From Nocardiopsis suaedae (lineage in GTDB: Bacteria > Actinomycetota > Actinomycetes > Streptosporangiales > Streptosporangiaceae), in assembly GCF_027706745.1 (NCBI RefSeq), contig NZ_JAQFWP010000033.1, positions 1 through 64,000 on the forward strand: a stretch of 64,000 nucleotides of DNA. The letters are read 5' to 3'. Positions 42,357 through 51,427 of this stretch are shown piece after piece. Within the stretch, counting starts at the first letter, position 1. Every line of letters starts with the position of its first letter. The position numbers were made by a program, and so were the translations under genes. The notes beneath the pieces are model-generated. The model was not told where the DNA came from, searched no databases, and was given only the letters and a program-made list of their open reading frames with translations.

Positions 42357-43373
42357 ATGAAGATCGCGTTCGCGGGCAAGGGCGGAAGCGGCAAGACCAC
42401 CCTGTCCGCCCTGTTCACCCGCTTTCTCGCGGAGTCGGGCCACACGGTGGCCGCCATCGACGCCGACATCAACCAGAACCTCGGCGCGGCACTGGGCGTG
42501 CCCGCCGCCGAGCTCGCCGCCCTCCCGCCGCTGGGCGGCCGCCTGGCCGAGCTCAAGGAGCTGCTGCGCGGAGACAACCCGCGCATCCCCTCGGCCGGGG
42601 ACATGGTCAAGACCACCCCTCCGGGGCGCGGCTCGCGCCTGCTCGGCCTGGACGGGGACAACCCCGTGCACCGCCGGTTCGGCCTGCGCGCCCCCGGGGG
42701 CGCCGTGCTCATGGCCACCGGCCCGTTCACCTCCGAGGACCTGGGGGTGGCCTGCTACCACTCCAAGGTCGGCGCGGCCGAGCTGTACCTGAACCACCTG
42801 GTGGACGGGGCGGGGGAGTACGCGGTGGCGGACCTGACCGCCGGGGCCGACTCCTTCGCCTCCGGCCTGTTCACCCGGTTCGACGTCACCTTCCTGGTCG
42901 CCGAGCCGACACTGCGCGGGGTGGGGGTGTACCGCCAGTACGCGGACTACGCGCGCGAGCACGACGTGCGGATCATGGTGGTCGGCAACAAGGTGGAGGA
43001 CGAGGCCGACCTGGAGTTCCTCCACGAGCACGTCGGGGACGCGCTGGTCGCCTCGTTCGGCCACTCGCGCTTCGTCCGCGCCATGGAGAAGGGCCGCCAC
43101 CCGGCCCTCTCCGAGCTGGAGGGGGCCAACCTCAAGACGCTCGCCTGGATGCGCGACACCGTGGACGCCGTCCCCAAGGACTGGGAGAAGTTCACCCGGC
43201 AGGGGGTGGAGTTCCACCTGCGCAACGCCGAGGCGTGGGCCGAGGCGGCCACCGGGCGCGACCTGCGGGGGCAGGTGGACCACGGTTTCACGGTCGGCCC
43301 CGAGGCGCTGGCCGAGAGCCGCCGTGCCCTGGCGGACGACCCGGCGGCCGACCCGGCGGTGGGGCCGCGCTGA
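42357..43373 (+). CDS. CooC-like P-loop ATPase (SIMIBI class, metal-centre maturation type)
   Basis: This 338-residue MinD/CooC-type ATPase starts MKIAFAGKGGSGKTTLSAL, with the deviant Walker A KGGSGKTT at 8-15. AAIDADINQNLGAALG follows, the A' motif with the DADxNxNL wording of CooC, which loads nickel into CO dehydrogenase. YAVADLTAGADSFASGLFTRFD is the Walker B region, and MVVGNKVEDEADLEFLHE is the base-recognition strand. No CO dehydrogenase or hydrogenase genes are adjacent. The Fur-like box upstream supports a role in metal handling. The target protein is unknown. Confidence 0.8.
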   Translation: MKIAFAGKGGSGKTTLSALFTRFLAESGHTVAAIDADINQNLGAALGVPAAELAALPPLGGRLAELKELLRGDNPRIPSAGDMVKTTPPGRGSRLLGLDGDNPVHRRFGLRAPGGAVLMATGPFTSEDLGVACYHSKVGAAELYLNHLVDGAGEYAVADLTAGADSFASGLFTRFDVTFLVAEPTLRGVGVYRQYADYAREHDVRIMVVGNKVEDEADLEFLHEHVGDALVASFGHSRFVRAMEKGRHPALSELEGANLKTLAWMRDTVDAVPKDWEKFTRQGVEFHLRNAEAWAEAATGRDLRGQVDHGFTVGPEALAESRRALADDPAADPAVGPR

Positions 43374-43383
43374 CCCCATCTTT

Positions 43384-43401
43384 ACCAAGCGTGCGCTTGA
43401 T
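43384..43401. promoter_or_regulatory. CAAG/CTTG palindrome, third copy
   Basis: ACCAAGCGTGCGCTTGAT has the same half-sites and six-base CAAG-CTTG gap as the sites at 11672 and 51428. It lies 10 bases after the CooC-like gene and about 400 bases before the ABC operon, so its target is less clear. AACACGTT at 43434-43441, the core of a KstR-type box, lies nearby. Confidence 0.45.
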
Positions 43402-43478
43402 ATAACCCAAATCGGGCGAAATCAACCTCAAACAACACGTTTTCACGTATCGCCCGCATCGATTCGGTCACGACCTCA

Positions 43479-43505
43479 CGGCCCCGGAGGCGCTTTCCGG
43501 GGCCG
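43479..43505 (+). terminator. Terminator of the CooC-like gene
   Basis: CGGCCCCGGA and TCCGGGGCCG are perfect 10-bp arms with a seven-base loop. It follows the ATPase stop by about 105 bases. Confidence 0.55.
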
Positions 43506-43551
43506 TGGCACCCGCTCGCACCATCCGGACGGCGGTGCGCCTGACGCAACT

Positions 43552-43620
43552 TGCGATAATCGCATCATTGCTGGTCACCCCCATTTTAATTACATGCTGT
43601 GACGAAATGCCATCGGGTGT
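43552..43620 (+). promoter_or_regulatory. Likely promoter/operator region of the ABC operon
   Basis: This is the AT-richest stretch nearby. TGCGAT-A-ATCGCA (43552-43564) is a perfect 13-base palindrome. TTGCTG followed after 17 bases by TACATG could be -35 and -10 elements. Further on, TGTGA and TCACA flank about 20 bases near 43601. The binding proteins are unknown. Confidence 0.4.
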
Positions 43621-43802
43621 CCATCACAGTCCGATTTCACCCTGTGTGAGCGCTCGACCACGGTTTGACGTGCATCTTCGTGGTGATGACTATCGGTCAG
43701 GTCGGCGCATGCGTGCGCCGCGGGTGCCCCCTCGCTTCGCGCCTCCCCGACCCGGCGCCGAAGCGCACCCTGTCCTGACCCCAGCGCGAACCGAGGTGCC
43801 AC

Positions 43803-45395
43803 GTGTCGTCCCTGCCCACCGATTCCGACCATCAGCCCGCCTCCGGGGACGCGAAGGCGGCGCCCAGCCGCCGCACCGTCCTGATGGCGGGTGCGGCCGG
43901 CGCCGTCGTCGTCCCCGCCCTGTCCGCCTGCGGCTCCGGCTCCGGCGGCGGGAGCGGCGCGGGCGGCGGCCGTCTGCGGGTCGGCGTGGCCGGCGGATCG
44001 TCCAACGACACCGTGGACGCCCACAACCCCACCGACAACCCCGACATCGCCCGCGTCTACAACCTCTACGCCGGACTGTGCCGCTTCGCCGCTGACTTCT
44101 CCATCGAGATGGCGCTGGCCGAGTCGCTGGAGCCCAACGACAAGGCCGACGTGTGGACCGCCACCCTCAAGGAGGGCCTGACCTTCCACGACGGCTCCCC
44201 GGTCGACGCCGACGCGCTCATCTTCACCCTCAAGCGCATCACCGACCCGGACAAGCCGGGCACCAGCGCCCAGCAGCTGGCCACCATGAAGCGCGACGAG
44301 CTCAAGAAGGTCGACGACCGCACCGTCGAGATCCCCTTCGAAGAGGGCTACGTCACCTTCAAGGAGCTGTGCTCCGAGTACGCCATGGGCCTGGTCCCCG
44401 AGGGCTACGACCCGGAGAACCCGGTCGGCGCCGGCCCGTTCGCCTTCTCGGAGTTCACCAAGGGCGAGCGCAGCCTGTTCACCTCCTTCGACGACTTCTG
44501 GGACGGCCGCCCCAAGATCGACGAGGTGGAGATCATCAACTTCGCCGACGAGAGCGCCCGGGTCAACGCCCTGGTCAGCGGCGAGGTCGACGCCATCGCG
44601 CAGGTCCCGCACTCCCAGATCGAGGTCATCGAGTCCAACGAGTCCCTCCAGATCATGGAGTCGGAGTCGGGCATGTGGCTGCCGTTCACCATGCGGGTGG
44701 ACTCCGAGCCCTTCGACGACGAGAAGGTGCGCCAGGCCTTCCGGCTCATCGTCGACCGCCAGGGGATGATCGACCAGGCCCTCAACGGCCACGGGCTCAT
44801 CGGCAACGACGTCTACGGCCGGTTCGACCCCTTCTACGACGAGGAGCTGCCCCAGCGCGAGCAGGACATCAAGCAGGCCCGCAAGCTCCTCAAGGAGGCC
44901 GGCTACGAGGACGACCTGGAGGTCGAGCTGGTCACCGGCCCGATCAACGCCGGCGCCGAGGCCGCCGCCCAGGTCTTCAAGGAGCAGGCCAAACAGGCCG
45001 GGGTCACCGTCAAGCTCAAGCGGGTGACCAGCGAGGAGTTCTACGGCGACAACTACCTCAAGTGGACCTTCGCCCAGGACTTCTGGAGCGCCCGCCACTA
45101 CCTCTCCCAGACCGCCCAGGGGTCCTACCCCGGTGCGCCGTTCAACGAGACGCACTGGGAGGACGAGGAGTGGATCGAGGTGGTCGACAAGGCGCGCGCC
45201 GAGACCGACGACGCCGAGCGCGAGAAGCTCGTCCAGCAGGCGATGAAGATCGAGTACGAGCGCGGCGGCTACATCATCTGGGGCTTCCCCAGCATGATCG
45301 ACGGGGTCAGCAAGAAGGTGAAGGGCTTCGAGCCCTCCGTGGTCGGCCATCCGCTGGGCGGCTACAACTTCCGCTCGGTGACCATCGAGGCGTGA
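43803..45395 (+). CDS. Peptide/nickel-type ABC transporter substrate-binding lipoprotein (SBP_bac_5), Tat-type signal
   Basis: This 530-residue extracytoplasmic binding protein has SRRTVLMAGAAGAVVVPALSAC at the N-terminus. The twin arginines at 23-24 suggest Tat export, and LSAC with Cys43 is the lipobox. The mature part has the family 5 marks: LKEGLTFHDGSPVDADALIFTLKRI, NPVGAGPFAFSEF, VRQAFRLIVDRQGMIDQAL, and a C-terminal ERGGYIIWGFPSMIDGVSKKVKG. Ligands of the family are oligopeptides, nickel chelates, opines or sugars; sequence alone does not choose. GTG 43803 follows GAGGTGCCAC. It is the first gene of a complete four-gene operon. Confidence 0.9.
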   Translation: MSSLPTDSDHQPASGDAKAAPSRRTVLMAGAAGAVVVPALSACGSGSGGGSGAGGGRLRVGVAGGSSNDTVDAHNPTDNPDIARVYNLYAGLCRFAADFSIEMALAESLEPNDKADVWTATLKEGLTFHDGSPVDADALIFTLKRITDPDKPGTSAQQLATMKRDELKKVDDRTVEIPFEEGYVTFKELCSEYAMGLVPEGYDPENPVGAGPFAFSEFTKGERSLFTSFDDFWDGRPKIDEVEIINFADESARVNALVSGEVDAIAQVPHSQIEVIESNESLQIMESESGMWLPFTMRVDSEPFDDEKVRQAFRLIVDRQGMIDQALNGHGLIGNDVYGRFDPFYDEELPQREQDIKQARKLLKEAGYEDDLEVELVTGPINAGAEAAAQVFKEQAKQAGVTVKLKRVTSEEFYGDNYLKWTFAQDFWSARHYLSQTAQGSYPGAPFNETHWEDEEWIEVVDKARAETDDAEREKLVQQAMKIEYERGGYIIWGFPSMIDGVSKKVKGFEPSVVGHPLGGYNFRSVTIEA

Positions 45396-45493
45396 CCGTC
45401 GAGGACTGACCGACGGGGGCGGCGCGCCGGAGTACCGGCACCGGGGCGCGCCGCCCTCCCGAACGCCCGCTCCCGCCGACTCCGAAGGTCACC

Positions 45494-46447
45494 ATGCTTC
45501 GACTCATCCTGTACCGCCTGTTCTACGGGCTGCTGACCCTGTTCGTGGTCTCGCTCGTGGTCTTCGCGGCCACCCAGGCGCTGCCCAGCGACCCGGCCCA
45601 GGCCATCCTCGGGCGCGAGGCCGCGGACCCGGCCCGCCTGGCGGCGCTGCGCGAACAGCTCAACCTCGACCAGCCGCTGGCCCTGCAGTACTGGAGCTGG
45701 CTCAGCGGCGTCGCGGTGCTCGACTTCGGCACCTCGCTGTCGGGCGGCATGCCCGTGTCCGAGCTGCTCGGCCCGCGCGTCCAGGCCAGCCTGACCCTGA
45801 TGCTGGTCACCGCGGTGATCGCCGCCCCGATCGCGATGGCCATCGGCGCCTTCGCCGCGCTGCGCCGCGACCGCCGCTTCGACCACACCTCCTCGATGGC
45901 CACCCTGGTGCTGGCCGCCGTGCCCGAGTTCGCGGTCGGCATCGCCGGAATCCTGCTGCTGTCCACCGGCGGCCTCAAGCTGCTGCCGGCCGTCTACGCC
46001 GGAAGCTCCACCGAGGTGCTGGCCAACCCCGACCAGCTGGTGCTGCCGGTGCTGACGCTGGCGATCGCGGTCAGCCCGCCCATCATCCGGATGATGCGCG
46101 CCTCCATGATCGAGGTCCTGGAGAGCGAGTACGTGCAGCAGGCCCGGCTCAAGGGCCTGCCCGAGCGCACCGTCATCTGGCGCCACGCCGCCCCGAACGC
46201 GATCGGGCCGGTGGCCCAGGTGATCGCGCTGCAGCTGGGCTGGCTGGCCGGAGGCGTGGTCGCGATCGAGTTCCTGTTCAACTTCCCGGGGATCGGCAAG
46301 GCGCTGATGGACGCGATCGAGGCCCGCAACCTCCCGGTCATCCAGGCCGTCGCGCTGCTGATCGCCGCCGTGTACGTGCTGGTCAACCTGATCGCCGACG
46401 TCGTCGGGCTGGCCGCCAACCCGAAGGTGAGGGTGTCGTCCCGATGA
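45494..46447 (+). CDS. ABC transporter permease (DppB/OppB type)
   Basis: This 317-residue membrane protein has six helices. It starts MLRLILYRLFYGLLTLFVVS with the DppB-type LPSDPAQAILG periplasmic loop, and the BPD_transp_1 coupling motif reads EYVQQARLKGLPERTVIWRHAAPNAIGPV. LAGGVVAIEFLFNFPGIGKALMDAI is the usual ending region. It pairs with the next permease to form the channel. The next ATG overlaps its stop (ATGA). Confidence 0.9.
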   Translation: MLRLILYRLFYGLLTLFVVSLVVFAATQALPSDPAQAILGREAADPARLAALREQLNLDQPLALQYWSWLSGVAVLDFGTSLSGGMPVSELLGPRVQASLTLMLVTAVIAAPIAMAIGAFAALRRDRRFDHTSSMATLVLAAVPEFAVGIAGILLLSTGGLKLLPAVYAGSSTEVLANPDQLVLPVLTLAIAVSPPIIRMMRASMIEVLESEYVQQARLKGLPERTVIWRHAAPNAIGPVAQVIALQLGWLAGGVVAIEFLFNFPGIGKALMDAIEARNLPVIQAVALLIAAVYVLVNLIADVVGLAANPKVRVSSR

Positions 46448-47331
46448 GCACCGCCGACACCGCATCCGGCGCGGCGCCCGCCGCGCCCGTCCGCCGCCCC
46501 GGCCTGCTGCGCACCGCCTGGCGCTTCCACCGCACCAAGATCGGCGTGGTGCTGGCCGGCGCCGTACTGCTGGTCGCCGCGGCCGGCCCGTTCCTCAGCC
46601 CGTTCTCCCCGACCGAGGGGGCCGGGATGCCCAACAGCGCCTCGGCCGCGGGGACCCTGTTCGGCACCGACGAGGTCGGCCGGGACGTGTTCAGCCGGTT
46701 CCTGCACGGCGGCTACACGCTGGTGACCATCGCCGTGGCCTCGGCCCTGGCCGGGGTCGCCGCCGGCGCCGTGTTCGGCATCGTCGCCGGGTACCTGCGC
46801 AACTGGGCCGACGAGCTGATCATGCGCACCAACGACATGCTGCTGGCCTTCCCGCAGCTGGTGCTGGCCCTGCTGCTGCTGTCCATCCTGGGCCCGAAGG
46901 TGTGGCTGATCGTCGCCATCATCGCGCTCTCGCACGCCAACCGGGTGGCGCGGGTGACCCGCGAGGCCACGCTGAAGGTGGTCGAGCAGGACTTCGTCAA
47001 GTCCGCCGAGGCGATCGGCGTGCCGCGGTGGCGGATCATGGCCGCCGAGATCCTGCCCAACATCACCAGCCCGCTGCTGGTCGAGCTGGGGCTGCGGATC
47101 ACCTACTCGGTCGGCACCATCGCCACGCTGAGCTTCCTGGGCATGGGCCTGCAGCCGCCCCAGGCCGACTGGGGCCTGATGATCAACGAGGGCCGCACCG
47201 CCATCACCATCCAGCCGTGGGCGGTCGTGCTGCCGGTCACGGCGGTCGCGGTGCTCACCATCGGCGCGAACCTCATCACCGACGGGCTCTCCCGGGCCTC
47301 CATCGGGATCGACCGGGGGGTGGAGAAGTAA
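46444..47331 (+). CDS. ABC transporter permease (DppC/OppC type)
   Basis: This 295-residue second permease has a cytosolic N-terminus, one separate helix (KIGVVLAGAVLLVAAAGPFL), the LFGTDEVGRDVFSRFLHGG segment typical of DppC, five further helices and the coupling motif DFVKSAEAIGVPRWRIMAAEILPNI. LSFLGMGLQPPQADWGLMINEGR is a family signature. It overlaps the upstream gene by four bases and the ATPase gene by one (TAATG), so the operon is tightly coupled. Confidence 0.9.
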   Translation: MSTADTASGAAPAAPVRRPGLLRTAWRFHRTKIGVVLAGAVLLVAAAGPFLSPFSPTEGAGMPNSASAAGTLFGTDEVGRDVFSRFLHGGYTLVTIAVASALAGVAAGAVFGIVAGYLRNWADELIMRTNDMLLAFPQLVLALLLLSILGPKVWLIVAIIALSHANRVARVTREATLKVVEQDFVKSAEAIGVPRWRIMAAEILPNITSPLLVELGLRITYSVGTIATLSFLGMGLQPPQADWGLMINEGRTAITIQPWAVVLPVTAVAVLTIGANLITDGLSRASIGIDRGVEK

Positions 47332-48995
47332 TGACCGGCTCCGAAGAGAACGCGGACACGGGCGCGGCCGCCGGGCGCGGCGGCACCGCGCTGCGCGTCG
47401 ACGACCTGGCCGTGGTGGGCCACCCCTCCGAGGTGGAGATCATCTCCGGGGTGTCGCTCACCCTGGAGCGCGGGCACATCCTCGGCCTGGTCGGCGAGTC
47501 CGGATCGGGCAAGACCACCCTGGGGCTGTCCCTGCTGGCGCACTGCAAGCGCGCCACCGAGGTCTCCCACGGGACCATCGAGGTGTCCGGCAACGCTCTG
47601 ACCGGGCTCGGCGAGAAGGAGGTGCGACGGCTGCGCGGCCGCGCCGTCGCCTACATCCCGCAGTCCCCGGCCTCGGCGCTCAACCCGGCGCTGCGGCTGC
47701 GCACCCAGCTCACCGAGGCGCTGCACGAGTGGGACGAGCAGGAGCGCGGGCCGCGCGCCGACCGCGTGCGCGAGGTCCTGCGGGAGGTGGCGCTGCCCGA
47801 CGACGACGCGTTCCTGGCGCGCTACCCGCACCAGCTCTCCGGCGGCCAGCAGCAGCGGGTCGCCATCGCCATGGCCTTCGCCGGGTACCCCGACGTGATC
47901 GTCATGGACGAGCCCACCACCGGGCTGGACGTGACCACGCAGGCCCACGTGCTGCAGACCATCCGGTCCATGACCCGCGACTACGGCACCGCCGGGGTGT
48001 ACATCAGCCACGACATGGCGGTCGTCGCCGACCTGGCCGACGACATCGCGGTGATGTACAAGGGCGAGGTCGTCGAGCGCGGCGCGGCGGCCCGGGTGCT
48101 CGCCGAGCCCGAGCACCCGTACACGCGGCGGCTGCTGCGCGCGGTGCCGCTGCTGCGCACCGAGGGGCACCCCGAGCCGGAGGAGCTGCCCGAGGCGCCG
48201 GTGCTGGAGCTGAGCGGGGTGCAGGCCGGGTACGGGCGCACCATCGTGCTGCGCGACATCGACCTGGAGGTGCGGCGCGGGGAGTGCGTGGCGCTGCTGG
48301 GCGAGTCCGGATCGGGCAAGACCACGCTGTCGCGGTCGGTGGCCGGGCTGCACACGCAGTTCTCCGGGGGGATGGTCTTCGACGGGGAGGTGCTGGCGCG
48401 CAGCAGCTACCGGCGCACCCCCGAGCAGCGGCGCCGGGTGCAGTACATCTTCCAGAACCCCTACGAGGCGCTGAACCCGCGCAAGCGGGTGCGGGAACTG
48501 ATCCTCGCGCCGTACACGCACCTGGCGGGCAAGCCGAAGGACCCCGACGCGGTGGTGGCGCGCGCGCTGGAGCGCGCGGCGCTCCCGGCGTCGTACGCGG
48601 CGCGCTACCCCGAGCAGCTGAGCGGGGGCGAGCGGCAGCGGGTGAGCATCGCCCGCGCCATCTCCACCAGCCCCGACCTGCTGATCTGCGACGAGATCAC
48701 CTCGGCGCTGGACGTGTCGGTGCAGGCCGAGATCGTGGAGCTGCTGCGCAACCTGCAGGACGGGGGGATGGCGCTGCTGTTCGTCACCCACAACATCGCC
48801 CTGGTGTCCAACATCGCGCAGAAGGTCGCGGTGCTGAACAAGGGAGAGATCGTGGAGCACGGGCACGTGGGCGAGGTGATGGCGCGGCCGCGGCACGGGT
48901 ACACGCGCGCGCTCATCGCGGACACGCCCGACTTCGAGCTGTCCCTGCCGCCGTCCGACGCCGACCTCCAGGCCCCGGAGGCGGCCGGGCAGTAG
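47331..48995 (+). CDS. Fused two-domain ABC ATPase (DppD-DppF type)
   Basis: This 554-residue protein carries both nucleotide-binding domains. Domain 1 (about 15-270) has GESGSGKTT, the Q-loop region YIPQSPASALNPAL, LSGGQQQRVAIAMAF and VIVMDEPTTGLD. Domain 2 (about 290-550) has a second GESGSGKTT, YIFQNPYEALNP, LSGGERQRVSIARAI and LLICDEITSALD. Each half ends in the HPYTRRLL/HGYTRALI segment of oligopeptide ATPases. The second Walker B has DEITS instead of DEPTS, a common mild variant. It powers import with the two permeases. A strong terminator follows. Confidence 0.92.
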   Translation: MTGSEENADTGAAAGRGGTALRVDDLAVVGHPSEVEIISGVSLTLERGHILGLVGESGSGKTTLGLSLLAHCKRATEVSHGTIEVSGNALTGLGEKEVRRLRGRAVAYIPQSPASALNPALRLRTQLTEALHEWDEQERGPRADRVREVLREVALPDDDAFLARYPHQLSGGQQQRVAIAMAFAGYPDVIVMDEPTTGLDVTTQAHVLQTIRSMTRDYGTAGVYISHDMAVVADLADDIAVMYKGEVVERGAAARVLAEPEHPYTRRLLRAVPLLRTEGHPEPEELPEAPVLELSGVQAGYGRTIVLRDIDLEVRRGECVALLGESGSGKTTLSRSVAGLHTQFSGGMVFDGEVLARSSYRRTPEQRRRVQYIFQNPYEALNPRKRVRELILAPYTHLAGKPKDPDAVVARALERAALPASYAARYPEQLSGGERQRVSIARAISTSPDLLICDEITSALDVSVQAEIVELLRNLQDGGMALLFVTHNIALVSNIAQKVAVLNKGEIVEHGHVGEVMARPRHGYTRALIADTPDFELSLPPSDADLQAPEAAGQ

Positions 48996-49011
48996 TCCGG
49001 CGGTTCGAGTA

Positions 49012-49038
49012 GGGGGCGGCGGGCTTCCCGCCGCCCCC
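49012..49038. terminator. Bidirectional terminator between the ABC operon and pta
   Basis: GGGGGCGGCGGG and CCCGCCGCCCCC form a perfect 12-bp stem with a three-base loop. CTTCTCGTTGG follows on the plus strand. It serves the ABC operon and possibly the convergent pta gene ending at 49059. Confidence 0.8.
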
Positions 49039-49058
49039 CTTCTCGTTGGCCCCCGAGG

Positions 49059-51116
49059 TCAACGGGCATCCTCGTCGGCCTGTTGCGCCTGGACCGCGGT
49101 GATGGCGACGGTGTTGACGATGTCGTCCACCAGCGCGCCGCGCGACAGGTCGTTGACCGGGCGGCGCAGCCCCTGCAGGACCGGGCCGACCGCCACCGCG
49201 CCCGCGCTGCGCTGCACCCCCTTGTAGAGGATGTTGCCGGTGTTCAGGTCCGGCACGATGAACACGGTGGCGCGCCCGGCGACCTCGCTGTCGGGCAGCT
49301 TGGTGCGGGCGACCCCCGGGTCGATGGCCGCGTCGTACTGGATGGGCCCCTCCACGGCCAGCTCCGGGGCGCGCTCACGGACCAGCTCGGTGGCCCGGCG
49401 CACCTTGTCCACGTCGGCCCCGGTGCCCGAGGCGCCCGTGGAGTAGGACAGCATGGCCACCCGCGGATCCACGCCGAAGCCGCGCGCGGTGCGGGCCGAG
49501 TCGACGGCGATGGCGGCGAGCTGCTCGGCGTCCGGGTCGGGGTTGACCGCGCAGTCGCCGTAGACCAGAACGCGGTCGGCCAGGCACATGAAGAACACGC
49601 TGGAGACCAGGGAGCTGCGGAGCAGCTCGAAGGAGGGGCGGATGGTCTGGGCGGTGGTGTGCACCGCGCCGGAGACCATGCCGTCGGCCAGTCCGCACTG
49701 CACCATCAGGGTGCCGAAGTAGGAGAGCTCGCGGACGGTGTCGCGGGCCAGCCCGACGGAGACGCCCTTGTGGGAGCGCAGCCGGGCGTACTCCTCGGCG
49801 AACCGCTCCACCAGGTCCGGGGAGGCGTCGGGGTCGACGACCTCGGCGGCGCCCACGTCCAGGCCCAGGTCGGCGGCGCGGGCCGCCACGTCCCGGGGCG
49901 AGCCGAGCAGCACCAGGTCGGCGGCGTCGCGGCGGAGCAGCAGGTCGGCGGCGCGCAGCACCCGCTCCTCGGTGCCCTCGGGCAGCACGATGCGGCGGCG
50001 GTCGGCGCGCGCCCGCTGCAGCAGGGTGTGCTCGAACATGAGCGGGGTGACCGCGGTGGAGCGGGCCACCTGGAGGCGCTCGACGATGTCGCGGCCGTCG
50101 ACGGACTCGGCGAAGGCCCGCAGCGCCGTCTCGATCTTGGGTCCGGCCCCGGGGGCGATGCGGCCGCGGGTGCGGGCCGCCCGGGTGGCGGTGGGGAAGG
50201 TGTCCAGGTCGGTGGCGAGCACCGGCAGCCGGATGTCCATCCCGGTGAGCAGCCGCCACACCGGTTCGGGCAGGTCGGCGCCGCCGGTGAGGACCACCCC
50301 GGCCAGCGGCGGGAAGTCGGGCGAGGTGTGGGCGGCGTTGACCGCCGGGAGCAGGGCGCTGGCGCGGTCGGCGGCCATGATGACCGCGTTCTCGGGTTCG
50401 AGCCGGTCCAGGATGCTCGGCAGCGACATGGCGGCCACCAGCACGCCGGACACCTCCCGGCCGAGCCGCTTCTCCTCGCCGAAGAGCAGCCGGGCCTCAC
50501 AGGCCCGCTGCAGGTCGCGCAGGGTGGGGGCGCGCAGCCGGGGCACCTCGGGCAGCACGTACCCCTCCCCGGCCAGCTCCCGGCGCAGCAGCGGGGCCTG
50601 GTCGGGGTCGACCCGGTCGACGACGGTGCCCAGCAGGGAGGCGTGCTCGCGGTCGAGCTCCTGGCGGGCGATGGCGATGACGTCGCGCACCTCCGGCTCG
50701 CCCCGCCCGGCGCCGGAGACCACCAGCAGCACGGGGGTGCCGAGGTTGGCGGCGACGCGGGCGTTGAAGGAGAACTCGGTGGCCGAGCCGACGTCGGTGT
50801 AGCCGGAGCCGACGACGACCATGGCGGCGTGCCGGGCGGCGGCCGCGTGGTAGGCGTCGACGATGCGCGACAAGGCCTGGTCGGGGTCGGTGCGCACGTC
50901 GCCGTAGGTGGCGCCGACGCAGTCCTCGTAGTCGTCGCCCAGGTCGAAGCGGGTGCGCAGGGTCTCCACGATGGGGTCGCGCCCGCGCCCGTCGACGACG
51001 GGGCGCAGCACCCCGACGGAGTGGACGGTGCTGGACAGCTGCTCGGCGGTCCCGAGCGCGACGACGGCCTGCTGGCTATCGGCATCGGTGGCCGCGATGT
51101 AGACGCCCCGCGTCAT
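49059..51116 (-). CDS. pta: Phosphate acetyltransferase (long form)
   Basis: This 685-residue enzyme interconverts acetyl-CoA and acetyl phosphate. The N-terminal BioD-like and DRTGG regulatory region (about 1-350, with VLTGGADLPEPVWRLLTGMDIRLPVLATDL) precedes the PTA catalytic domain from about 370. The latter shows RRIVLPEGTEERVLRAADLLLRR, LADGMVSGAVHTTAQTIRPSFE, SVFFMCLADRVLVYGDCAVNPDPDAEQLAAIA, MLSYSTGASGTGADVDKVRRAT and VFIVPDLNTGNILYKGVQRSAG. ATG 51116 follows AAGGCGGGGG. An acetate kinase gene often lies next to actinobacterial pta; none is adjacent here. Confidence 0.92.
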   Translation of the reverse strand: MTRGVYIAATDADSQQAVVALGTAEQLSSTVHSVGVLRPVVDGRGRDPIVETLRTRFDLGDDYEDCVGATYGDVRTDPDQALSRIVDAYHAAAARHAAMVVVGSGYTDVGSATEFSFNARVAANLGTPVLLVVSGAGRGEPEVRDVIAIARQELDREHASLLGTVVDRVDPDQAPLLRRELAGEGYVLPEVPRLRAPTLRDLQRACEARLLFGEEKRLGREVSGVLVAAMSLPSILDRLEPENAVIMAADRASALLPAVNAAHTSPDFPPLAGVVLTGGADLPEPVWRLLTGMDIRLPVLATDLDTFPTATRAARTRGRIAPGAGPKIETALRAFAESVDGRDIVERLQVARSTAVTPLMFEHTLLQRARADRRRIVLPEGTEERVLRAADLLLRRDAADLVLLGSPRDVAARAADLGLDVGAAEVVDPDASPDLVERFAEEYARLRSHKGVSVGLARDTVRELSYFGTLMVQCGLADGMVSGAVHTTAQTIRPSFELLRSSLVSSVFFMCLADRVLVYGDCAVNPDPDAEQLAAIAVDSARTARGFGVDPRVAMLSYSTGASGTGADVDKVRRATELVRERAPELAVEGPIQYDAAIDPGVARTKLPDSEVAGRATVFIVPDLNTGNILYKGVQRSAGAVAVGPVLQGLRRPVNDLSRGALVDDIVNTVAITAVQAQQADEDAR

Positions 51117-51342
51117 GCCCCCGCCTTTCGCGAAGTCCGGGCGCCCCCTCAGGCGCGCCCCGTGCACCGGGCGGCCCCGCCCCGGAATGCGGGGCGGGGG
51201 TCCCCGCTCCACCGTAGACCCCGGTGGCGGACGGCCCCGGAGGGGCGTGCCGCGGGCGGCGGCATCCGGGTGGCAAAGCCTCCGCCAAGCCGCCGCGCGT
51301 CACCGAAGGAGCCGCGCGACTCGGCCGCCGACCCGGCCCCTT

Positions 51343-51370
51343 CCGTCGTTCCTCCCGAGATCATCGGAGG
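51343..51370. repeat. Dispersed palindromic repeat, partial copy C
   Basis: CGTCGTTCCTCCCGAGATCATCGGAGG resembles the right half of copies A and B (CGAGATCAACGAGG type). The left half and the AAGCG core are missing. It lies in the 415-base gap between divergent pta and the aldehyde dehydrogenase gene, where I see no other gene. Confidence 0.4.
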
Positions 51371-51427
51371 TCGCCACCCCCGGTCACCGCACGCCCCCAC
51401 CGCCGGGAAGGGGCGGCGACCACCCGC

